DNA of 12,972 nt, taken from the NCBI GenBank assembly GCA_036558305.1, contig DATBFX010000520.1, forward strand, positions 1 to 12,972. Reading direction: 5' to 3'. This stretch comes from DATBFX01 sp036558305. GTDB taxonomy: Bacteria; Chloroflexota; Chloroflexia; Thermomicrobiales; UBA6265. The notes under the pieces are model-generated. The model saw only the letters and a program-made list of their open reading frames with translations. It was not told the DNA's origin and made no database searches. This document shows, piece after piece, positions 8,166-12,905 of this stretch (its first letter is position 1; the number at the start of each line of letters is the position of its first letter). Position numbers and translations under genes: made by a program.

Positions 8166-8183
8166 TCGTGCGCAAAATCACAA
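8166..8183. promoter_or_regulatory. Candidate Rex operator (ROP-like) upstream of rex
   Basis: Read on the minus strand the site is TTGTGATTTTGCGCACGA. It has a perfect TTGTGA half-site, six bases, then GCACGA, which matches TCACAA at four of six positions. The known Rex consensus is TTGTGA-N6-TCACAA. The TTGTGA could also be the -35 of the rex promoter. It lies in the 255-base gap shared with the divergent mutarotase gene, so autoregulation of rex is the natural reading. This rests on motif matching by eye only. Confidence 0.45.
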
Positions 8184-8239
8184 AGGGAAGTATCCGCCAC
8201 CGCCCGCTCCTCCGTCAAAGCCGAGGGAGGTCAGCGGCG

Positions 8240-8269
8240 TTACCGATCTCCGGTTTCGTCGGCTACGAT
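8240..8269 (+). promoter_or_regulatory. Weak promoter-like pair before the mutarotase gene
   Basis: TTACCG at 8240-8245 and TACGAT at 8264-8269 are separated by 18 bases. The -10 matches four of six consensus positions and the -35 three of six. A start near 8276 would give a leader of about 34 bases before the ATG at 8310. Confidence 0.25.
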
Positions 8270-8309
8270 GGACGCGGCGATTTGCGCAGAAGTGAAAGGG
8301 CCCGCGCGC

Positions 8310-8633
8310 ATGCGACGCTACGGACAGGTGATCGGGATCAAACCGGAACACGTCGAGGAGTACGAGCGGTTGCACGCGGCGGTCTGGCCCGAGGTGCTGG
8401 CGACGATCCACGCCTGCCACATCCGCAACTACAGCATCTTCCGCTATGAGCGGTTGCTGTTCGCCTATTTCGAGTACGTCGGCACCGACTTCGCGGCGGA
8501 CATGGCAACGATGGCGGCCGATCCGAAGACGCAGGAGTGGTGGGCGGTCTGCATGCCGATGCAGGAACCGGTGCCGGAGGTGGGGGCGGGTGAGTGGTGG
8601 AAAACGGTGCCGGAGGTGTTTCACGCCGAATAG
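8310..8633 (+). CDS. rhaM-like: L-rhamnose mutarotase family protein (RhaM/DUF718)
   Basis: A 107-residue protein of normal family length (about 104). RhaM interconverts the alpha and beta anomers of L-rhamnose in the cytoplasm. Family residues are present: Tyr18 and His22 in the EEYERLH segment, the AVWPEV turn, the NYSIF strand and the tandem Trp77-Trp78 near the sugar site. ATG at 8310 begins with the expected first strand MRRYGQVIGI. A purine stretch GAAAGGG stands nine bases upstream, so the ribosome site is moderate. The frame is open far upstream but only as antisense shadow. No other rhamnose gene lies nearby, so the real substrate may be another sugar or pyranose. It is divergent from rex and convergent with the nucleotidyltransferase. 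Confidence 0.9.
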   Translation: MRRYGQVIGIKPEHVEEYERLHAAVWPEVLATIHACHIRNYSIFRYERLLFAYFEYVGTDFAADMATMAADPKTQEWWAVCMPMQEPVPEVGAGEWWKTVPEVFHAE

Positions 8634-8647
8634 CTGTAGACTGTAGT
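8634..8647. repeat. CTGTAGA heptad pair at the mutarotase stop codon
   Basis: CTGTAGA and CTGTAGT follow directly after the TAG stop (8631-8633). It is a very short array, but it repeats the pattern seen at three other TAG stops here, where a 7-bp unit starts exactly at the end of the gene. Confidence 0.45.
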
Positions 8648-8650
8648 AGA

Positions 8651-8700
8651 CCCGGCACTAAAGTGCCGGGCTCATCAACATAAGCCGGCTGAAGCCGGCT
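8651..8700. terminator. Double hairpin between convergent genes
   Basis: Two perfect stem-loops stand in tandem. CCCGGCAC pairs with GTGCCGGG (8651-8658 with 8663-8670) over TAAA. AGCCGGC pairs with GCCGGCT (8683-8689 with 8694-8700) over TGAA. They lie between the stops of the mutarotase (8633) and the nucleotidyltransferase (8766), so a bidirectional transcription-end or mRNA-protecting element is likely. No T-tract is present. The compact tetraloop design suggests a dispersed palindromic repeat. Confidence 0.55.
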
Positions 8701-8765
8701 ATTAGAGATTCGATACCTTTTGGTTGGTTGGCGACGATCTTCCTGGGTCGTTTCCCGTGATCCGA

Positions 8766-9536
8766 TTAAGTTCCGGCGATCTCACGCTTGATCACGTGGA
8801 CGAAGCGTGCGGCTTCCGCGATGGTTGGGCTCGGCTGCGCCCGTTCTTCCCGTGGCGCCGTCCGCACCTGGATGGCTTCCCGAATCAGATCCGCCCATTC
8901 CGGAAACGCGCGTTGCGCCCAGGCGGCGGCCCGGGCCTTCGAGACGTATTCGCCGGTGCGGTGGGTGTGGAGGGCGCGGCACATGGTCAAGACGGCGTAG
9001 GATTGGCTGCCGCGGTCGCGCAAGGAACCCCACCCCCGGCCCCATGCCCGGACGTGGGCGCGGACTTCGGCGACGTATTCTTCCTTTGAGATCGGGGCGA
9101 TGAGGTCGCGCGGCGGGGGACCAAAGAGGGCCACGTCCGCTTCGAGGACCGGATACCAGTTCAGGAGCCAATCGCGACCGGCCGCGACCGTGTGGAGCGG
9201 TTCGCCGGGACTGATGATGGCGAGCCGGCTGGTCTGGGTTTTGAAGGTTTGCAACGCGGCCGTCGAGGGGTAGGCAACCTCGATCCGGTCGTTCCATTCC
9301 GGGCGCCGCGCGACCAACTCGGCGTGCATGCGGCGAAGGGCTTCGAGTTCCTCGTCGTCGACGGCGGCGGCGGTCGCGGCCAAGAGGTCGATGTCGCTGA
9401 TCCCGTCGTCGTAGCTGCCGGTGACGAGCGATCCGAACAGGTAGAGACCGACGAGCTTTTCGCCGAGGACGCCGCGCATCCCGGCGAGGAGTTCGTCCAG
9501 GACCGCGTTGACGTGGGCGTAGGGAGTCGGTCGCAT
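8766..9536 (-). CDS. Nucleotidyltransferase, AadA-like aminoglycoside adenylyltransferase (DUF4111 type)
   Basis: A 256-residue protein of about the AadA length (260). The family transfers AMP from ATP to a hydroxyl of streptomycin/spectinomycin-type antibiotics. The N-terminal nucleotidyltransferase fold carries LFGSLVTGSYDDGISDIDLL: Gly35-Ser36 and the metal-binding Asp48 and Asp50. Glu86 in RIEVAYP matches the catalytic-base position of AadA. The C-terminal helical domain includes SYAVLTMCRALH and TGEYVSKARAAAWA, close in pattern to AadA. No Shine-Dalgarno precedes the ATG; instead TATACT lies six bases upstream, so a leaderless transcript is likely. Chromosomal homologues often modify unknown substrates, so resistance should not be assumed. 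It is divergent from the LLM oxidoreductase. Confidence 0.85.
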   Translation of the reverse strand: MRPTPYAHVNAVLDELLAGMRGVLGEKLVGLYLFGSLVTGSYDDGISDIDLLAATAAAVDDEELEALRRMHAELVARRPEWNDRIEVAYPSTAALQTFKTQTSRLAIISPGEPLHTVAAGRDWLLNWYPVLEADVALFGPPPRDLIAPISKEEYVAEVRAHVRAWGRGWGSLRDRGSQSYAVLTMCRALHTHRTGEYVSKARAAAWAQRAFPEWADLIREAIQVRTAPREERAQPSPTIAEAARFVHVIKREIAGT

Positions 9537-9542
9537 GGGTTG

Positions 9543-9548
9543 AGTATA
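9543..9548 (-). promoter_or_regulatory. -10 element of a probable leaderless promoter
   Basis: TATACT on the minus strand matches five of six -10 positions. It ends six bases before the nucleotidyltransferase ATG, so transcription would begin at or next to the A of the start codon. No ribosome site can be found, which fits leaderless translation. A recognisable -35 is not seen. Confidence 0.5.
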
Positions 9549-9606
9549 GGCCGGCGACGTGGTGACGCTGCCGAGGGCGTGCCGAAAGGGGGCGGAATCG
9601 CGGTGC

Positions 9607-9612
9607 TACACT
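9607..9612 (+). promoter_or_regulatory. -10-like element before the LLM oxidoreductase gene
   Basis: TACACT lies in the 137-base divergent gap, 61 bases before the ATG. The match is four of six and no clear -35 accompanies it. A GGAGGGG ribosome site follows at about 9658-9664. Confidence 0.25.
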
Positions 9613-9673
9613 CCCGGCTCGGTCCCGCACCGGGCGGGCAGGGAATAGTGAGCAAACGGAGGGGTTCGGCAGG

Positions 9674-10534
9674 ATGCAGCTCGGCGTCACGTTTCCGCAG
9701 TTGGAGATCGGCACCGATCCGGGGATGCTGCGCGAGTACGCGCAGACGGCGCAGGACGTCGGTTACGACTACCTGCTCGCCTACGATCACGTGATCGGCG
9801 CCGAGACGACGAACCGGCCCGGGTGGAAGGGCTACACCGCCAACGACCAGTTCCACGAGCCGTTCGTGCTCTTCGGGTTCCTGGCCGGGGTGGCGCCGAA
9901 GCTGGCCTACGTGCCGGGGATCATCATCCTGCCGCAACGGCAGACGGTGCTGGTCGCCAAGCAGGCGGCGGAGGTCGACGTGCTGACCGGGGGCACCTTC
10001 CGGCTCGGCATCGGCGTCGGTTGGAACCCGGTCGAGTACGAGGCGCTGGGGGAGGATTTCACCACCCGCGGCCGGCGCGTCGAGGAGCAGATGGAGGTGC
10101 TGCGGCTCCTCTGGACGCAACCGGTCGTGACCTTCGAGGGGAAATACCACCGGATCACCGAGGCCGGGCTCAACCCGCTGCCGGTGCAGCGCCCGATCCC
10201 GATCTGGATCGGCGGGATGGCCGAGGTGGCATTGGAACGGACCGCTCGCCTGGCCGACGGCTGGTTCCCGCTCGGCCGCCTCGACGAGGCGATGTCCGAG
10301 AAAATCGCCTTCCTCCGCGCCGCGACCGAAGCCGCCGGCCGCCCGCGCGACGCCGTCGGCATCGACGCCCGCATCGACGTCCGCACCATCCCCGAAGCCG
10401 AATGGGCGCAGGAGGCCGAGAAGTGGCGCGCCGCCGGGGCGACGCACCTCTCCGTCAACACGATGGGGGCCGGGCTCGCTTCGCCGCGCGATCACATCGC
10501 GACGATCCGGCGGTTCAAAGAGGCGGTCGAGTAG
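9674..10534 (+). CDS. LLM class F420-dependent oxidoreductase
   Basis: A 286-residue luciferase-like TIM barrel of normal length, expected to use deazaflavin F420 (or FMN in some relatives) for hydride transfer. The N-terminal strand LGVTFPQ is followed by the AYDHV segment (residues 36-40). The family hallmark spans residues 110-129, with RLGIGVGW and PVEYEALG, followed by RGRRVEEQMEVLRLLW (132-147). The IPIWIGG strand (175-181) and LADGWFPL (193-200) complete the cofactor site. The ATG is preceded by GGAGGGG with a nine-base gap. The substrate is not predictable. Its TAG stop runs directly into a TCGAGCT array. It is divergent from the nucleotidyltransferase and convergent with the small membrane protein gene. 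Confidence 0.93.
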   Translation: MQLGVTFPQLEIGTDPGMLREYAQTAQDVGYDYLLAYDHVIGAETTNRPGWKGYTANDQFHEPFVLFGFLAGVAPKLAYVPGIIILPQRQTVLVAKQAAEVDVLTGGTFRLGIGVGWNPVEYEALGEDFTTRGRRVEEQMEVLRLLWTQPVVTFEGKYHRITEAGLNPLPVQRPIPIWIGGMAEVALERTARLADGWFPLGRLDEAMSEKIAFLRAATEAAGRPRDAVGIDARIDVRTIPEAEWAQEAEKWRAAGATHLSVNTMGAGLASPRDHIATIRRFKEAVE

Positions 10535-10636
10535 CGAGCTTCGAGCTTCGAGCTTCGAGCTTCGAGCTTCGAGCTTCGAGCTTCGAGCTTCGAGCTTCGA
10601 GCTTCGAGCTTCGAGCTTCGAGCTTCGAGCTTCGAG
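10535..10636. repeat. TCGAGCT heptanucleotide tandem array
   Basis: Thirteen exact TCGAGCT units (10541-10631) are flanked by partial units CGAGCT (10535-10540) and TCGAG (10632-10636). No mismatch is seen. The array begins at the base after the TAG stop of the LLM gene. A 7-bp unit has no stop in any frame, so it creates false open frames with a repeating SSFELRA or SSKLEAR peptide. The perfect units imply recent expansion or active homogenisation. Confidence 0.95.
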
Positions 10637-10702
10637 GGCGTACGCCGGCGCCGCACCGGCGGATCCGCCGAGATCGCCCGCGCGCCCCTGAGCGCTACCC
10701 CA
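10637..10702. other. Spacer between opposed heptad arrays, with two perfect palindromes
   Basis: The 66-base spacer contains the palindromes GGCGTACGCC (10637-10646) and CGGCGGATCCGCCG (10657-10670). I see no reading frame of its own. It would form the apex of a long cruciform or RNA hairpin made by the two arrays. Confidence 0.6.
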
Positions 10703-10729
10703 AGCTCGAAGCTCGAAGCTCGAAGCTCG
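10703..10729. repeat. Inverted counterpart of the TCGAGCT array
   Basis: Three AGCTCGA units (10703-10723) plus AGCTCG (10724-10729) are the reverse complement of the main array. They abut the minus-strand TAG stop at 10730-10732. Including the stop codons, 10530-10562 and 10702-10734 form a perfect 33-bp inverted repeat. Both converging genes therefore end in the same AGTAG followed by CGAGCT and TCGAGCT units. Confidence 0.95.
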
Positions 10730-11239
10730 CTACTGCCGGCTCGCCACCGCCGGCTCTTGCGTCGGCCAGACGCACCAGTCGCCGGGGGTGAGTTGGTCCA
10801 TGTTGGCGCACGAGGGGTAGGGGGTTGGGGTGGGCGGGGCCGGGAAGGGGACCTTGCAGAGTTTGCCGGGGTCGGCATTGGCGCAGAAATCGAGGCCGGA
10901 GGCGGGGTCCGGGCTGGAGGTCGCGGTCGGCTGCGGGGTATTGGTCACGGTCGGGGAGGGGAGTTCGAGGACGGCGCGGACGTTGACCTGCATCGTCGGG
11001 GCTTCGGCGGCGGCGGCCAGATCGCCGGCGGCGGCGCGGTTGCCGGCCGCGGCGTTCGCCAGTCCGGTGTCGCTCGGACCGTCGATGATGGCGCGGGCGA
11101 AGAGGCCCATCAGCAGGCCGACGGTCCAGAACAGGACCCAGAAGGCGCCCCGGTTCATCGGCAGTGGTTTGGGCAGCACGACCACGGTGTTTTGCGGCAG
11201 GTACGATTGGTCCGGGTGGTACGATCGTTCGACAGCCAT
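10730..11239 (-). CDS. Hypothetical single-pass membrane protein with duplicated Cys motif
   Basis: A 169-residue protein of unrecognised family. A short Pro-containing cytoplasmic N-terminus (1-30) precedes one membrane helix at about 32-52 (FWVLFWTVGLLMGLF). An Ala-rich segment follows (60-80), then a Pro/Thr-rich linker (94-112). The C-terminal tail carries two related elements, C119-ANAD to C128 and C144-ANMD to C156, each starting Cys-Ala-Asn-x-Asp. Four extracytoplasmic cysteines could form two disulfides or bind a ligand. The start is supported by GAGGT six to seven bases before ATG. The Pro/Thr linker suggests a tail reaching out through the cell envelope. No function is assigned. It is convergent with the LLM gene through the heptad arrays. 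Confidence 0.75.
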   Translation of the reverse strand: MAVERSYHPDQSYLPQNTVVVLPKPLPMNRGAFWVLFWTVGLLMGLFARAIIDGPSDTGLANAAAGNRAAAGDLAAAAEAPTMQVNVRAVLELPSPTVTNTPQPTATSSPDPASGLDFCANADPGKLCKVPFPAPPTPTPYPSCANMDQLTPGDWCVWPTQEPAVASRQ

Positions 11240-11669
11240 GACGCGACCTCGACTGCTCTGATGGGATCGCGCGGCGCCGTGGCGGCAGTCCGCGGGCGCG
11301 CAATCCGGTATGGGGACGGGGCGTCGGCGGCGAGGAGAACTGCGGATCGGGTATGGCCCGCGACCACGTCCCGTCTCGTTCCACCGGTCCTCCCCAGCAA
11401 AACGATTGCCGCAAGCCTGCTCCTCAACGCCGGCACATGGAAGCGCCTATCTCTCCCATCTGCGATGACCTGATCGACCACCGTCGAGGGCGACCGAGGT
11501 ACCGGTACGTTCGGGGCCCTCGGAGCGGCCGGTGCCGCCGCTGGTGGCTAACCGATACACGCGTAGTGCCAGATACGCCCAACTGACGGCAGGGAGCACG
11601 GTCCCTCTCCGTTGGCGTCCGCTGTTTTGCCACCGACGAACCGGCGCCACGCGCGATCGGGTCTCTCTC

Positions 11670-11715
11670 TTAACGAGCGCATCGAAGAGGCGAAAAGATG
11701 ACAAATTTGGGCAAA
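11670..11715. repeat. Left arm of 46-bp inverted repeat
   Basis: It starts TTAACGAGCGCATCGA and matches the reverse complement of 12042-12087 at 39 of 46 positions by eye. Six of the seven differences are transitions. Within it, AGAGG stands seven bases before an ATG whose first codons read MTNLGK. In another frame it reads NERIEEAKR and stops at the TGA that overlaps this ATG. It therefore looks like a conserved gene junction or start region that exists in two opposed copies. Confidence 0.7.
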
Positions 11716-11968
11716 CCTCCGCGCTCGACGTCCCCTCGGCGGCGGAAGGCGATCGAACCGGTAGGGCTGCGTCGGAGTCGTTGGGGCGGCGGTGGCGTGG
11801 CGAGGAGGGCCGGCGCACGGGCGGCGGGGCCGCGGGGCGTCCACCGGTGGAGCCCCGCGCGCGGCGGGCGCGGAAAGCACGACGCCGGGAGTCTCGCCAC
11901 CGGACCCCGCCGTCGACACAGCCCTCGATGAGGGCTTGGCGCGTCTTGAAGGACGAACTCATCGCTGA
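11698..11968 (+). pseudogene. Remnant of a small basic protein gene beginning MTNLGK
   Basis: ATG at 11698 has AGAGG seven bases upstream and opens with MTNLGKPPRSTSPRRRKAIE, a plausible basic N-terminus. After about 20 codons the frame becomes Gly/Arg-rich without structure. A different frame (from about 11765) ends at 11968 with a helix-like tail VDTALDEGLARLEGRTHR. This would fit a frameshifted gene of about 90 codons. The pattern of a basic start followed by an Ala/Leu/Glu helical end resembles small phage DNA-binding or terminase-small-subunit-like proteins, but the family cannot be named with confidence. It may also be no gene at all. Confidence 0.25.
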
Positions 11969-12041
11969 CTATTGGACTGACACCCCGGACTTCTACCAAT
12001 CGGGAACCATCATCCCCTCCTCACCCGTTCGTACACGTAGC

Positions 12042-12087
12042 TTTACCCAATTTTGTCACTTTTTTGCCTTCTCGATGCGCTCGTTAA
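12042..12087. repeat. Right arm of 46-bp inverted repeat
   Basis: Read on the minus strand it has GAAGG about seven bases before a GTG whose codons give MTKLGK, the counterpart of MTNLGK in the left arm. That minus-strand frame stops after 12 codons, so this copy cannot encode a full protein. Both arms end outward in TTAA. The 326 bases between the arms show only weak further similarity (CT, CG, CGA matches for about 14 bases). Confidence 0.7.
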
Positions 12088-12128
12088 GGTGCGGTCGCCA
12101 TTCGTGGCGGTCGCGGTGCCGAGCGGAA

Positions 12129-12163
12129 AAGGAGGTGAGCGGATGGTGCCGGAGCTGGCATAG
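12129..12163 (+). promoter_or_regulatory. Perfect Shine-Dalgarno with six-codon ORF ahead of the zinc-ribbon gene
   Basis: AAGGAGGTGA (12129-12138) is a full complement of the 16S 3' end. It lies seven bases (from AGGAGG) before ATG at 12143. That ATG opens MVPELA and stops at TAG 12161-12163. The next codons GCC and GTG (12167) are in the same frame and lead into the zinc-ribbon protein. It is either a leader peptide with reinitiation or an amber mutation near the true start. Confidence 0.6.
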
Positions 12164-12166
12164 GCC

Positions 12167-12607
12167 GTGGACCGGAGGCGGTGCGCGGCGCCGGGGTGCA
12201 GTCGGTTCGTGCGGCAGGGCGCGGCGTGGTGTCGGAGCCACGCGGAGGACGAGGTCGGGGTCGAGGGTGCGCGGTTCGGCGAGGACGAGCGCACGGCGGC
12301 CGCGGCGGAGTTCCGGCGACGGCTGGACGAGGGCGACTACCGGGGATTGTTCGACCAGACGTTGCGCGAGGTGATCGCGCAGGCGGCGGCCGAGCGCGGA
12401 TTGGCCGACGAAATCGGCGCGCTGCGGGTGGTGCTCGCCCGGTTGCTGCTGGAAGAGGCCGACCTCTCGAAGCTGGTCACCGGCGTGGCGCGGCTGGCGA
12501 GCGTGACGGTCCAGGCGACGCGGGCGCAACGGGCGATCGCCGGCGAACAGGCCGACGGCTTGACCGAGGCGATCGCGCAGATCCTGGCGGAACTGGACGG
12601 GACGTAG
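12167..12607 (+). CDS. Small zinc-ribbon/helical protein, phage-like hypothetical
   Basis: A 146-residue protein from GTG. The N-terminal motif Cys6-x4-Cys11-x10-Cys22-x2-His25 (CAAPGCSRF then AWCRSH) is a CCCH zinc-binding site. Residues 30-65 are charged. Residues about 65-143 are predicted helical, with LRVVLARLLLEEADLSKL and then an Ala/Gln-rich helix ending ILAELDGT. No enzyme motif is seen, and a DNA- or protein-binding role is the cautious reading. The GTG itself has poor ribosome-site support (AGG two bases away). The strong Shine-Dalgarno 38 bases upstream serves an in-frame ATG that is cut off by TAG, so the original gene may have begun at 12143. It sits in accessory-looking DNA, 76 bases before a membrane protein gene on the same strand. 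Confidence 0.7.
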   Translation: MDRRRCAAPGCSRFVRQGAAWCRSHAEDEVGVEGARFGEDERTAAAAEFRRRLDEGDYRGLFDQTLREVIAQAAAERGLADEIGALRVVLARLLLEEADLSKLVTGVARLASVTVQATRAQRAIAGEQADGLTEAIAQILAELDGT

Positions 12608-12669
12608 GCGGAGGGCGGAGGACGGAAGGCGGACGGAAACATTCTCCCCGCCTTCCGCCCTCCGCCTTC
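12607..12669. repeat. GGCGGAR heptad repeat with inverted arm (copy 2)
   Basis: Units GGCGGAG, GGCGGAG, GACGGAA and GGCGGAC (12607-12634) begin at the G of the TAG stop. After an 11-base spacer the complement CCCCGCC, TTCCGCC, CTCCGCC, TTC follows (12646-12669). This gives a long hairpin between the zinc-ribbon gene and the next gene. The spacer side shares TTCTCCCCGCCTTCCGCC with copy 1 at 1774-1853 (minus strand). The same element therefore occurs in two unrelated intergenic gaps. Confidence 0.8.
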
Positions 12670-12683
12670 GGATGGAAGGAGCG

Positions 12684-12905
12684 ATGGCCGAGGCGGAGGT
12701 GCGGGAACGGTTGCAGCGGCTGCGGGGGACCGCCCCCGTGGAGTTGCGGCCGGGGTCGGCATACGAGGCGGTGACGCGGCAGATGGTGGAGGGACTGGCG
12801 AGTGAGTTGAAAGAGATTCGGGGGCGGCTCAATGGGCTGCTCTGGATGGTGGCCGGCGCGATCCTGATCGACGTGGTGATGCGGTTGGCCGGTTTGGGGT
12901 CGTGA
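12684..12905 (+). CDS. Small coiled-coil/membrane protein, XhlA-like
   Basis: A 73-residue protein from the ATG at 12684, with GGAAG five bases upstream; an ATG four codons earlier lacks a ribosome site. Residues 1-25 are charged and helical (EAEVRERLQRLRG). Residues 38-56 form an amphipathic helix (MVEGLASELKEIRGRLNGL), followed by a single C-terminal membrane helix at about 53-71 (LLWMVAGAILIDVVMRLAGL). This architecture, a short coiled coil then one terminal membrane segment, is that of phage XhlA/haemolysin-type proteins that accompany holins. The resemblance is architectural, and no diagnostic motif is claimed. It follows the zinc-ribbon gene on the same strand and supports a phage-derived origin for this end of the window. 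Confidence 0.65.
   Translation: MAEAEVRERLQRLRGTAPVELRPGSAYEAVTRQMVEGLASELKEIRGRLNGLLWMVAGAILIDVVMRLAGLGS

Larger units (their letters stand above)
11240..12142. other. 0.9-kb region without an intact gene
   Basis: Several open frames exist on both strands, but none has a ribosome site joined to a protein-like composition, and most are Arg/Ser-rich shadows. What can be seen is a 46-bp imperfect inverted repeat (11670-11715 and 12042-12087), a probable gene remnant between its arms, and the palindrome GTACCGGTAC near 11499. The first 430 bases (11240-11669) show nothing else I can name. The region looks like decayed accessory DNA. Confidence 0.5.

Noticed and set aside
5676..8633. 985-residue plus-strand open frame
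   Set aside because: It is antisense to the PucR-type and rex genes, has acidic low-complexity composition and merely runs into the true mutarotase at its end. It is a GC-rich shadow frame.
10535..10729. CRISPR-like array
   Set aside because: The units are 7 bp with no spacers between them, and no cas genes are near. This is a tandem repeat.
9823..10791. 322-residue plus-strand frame with a repeating SSFELRA peptide
   Set aside because: It is out of frame with the LLM gene and continues only because a TCGAGCT array has no stop in any frame.
11155..11481. 108-residue minus-strand frame upstream of the Cys-repeat protein
   Set aside because: It overlaps the start of the better-supported gene in another frame and has no ribosome site or recognisable domain.
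11532..12374. 280-residue plus-strand frame and 171-residue minus-strand frame (11447-11962)
   Set aside because: Arg/Ser-rich composition, no ribosome sites, and they cross the inverted-repeat arms and the true zinc-ribbon gene in the wrong frame.
12143..12607. TAG read as a sense codon in a recoded genome
   Set aside because: Several genes in the window (binding protein, LLM, mutarotase, Cys-repeat protein) end normally in TAG, so general reassignment is not supported.
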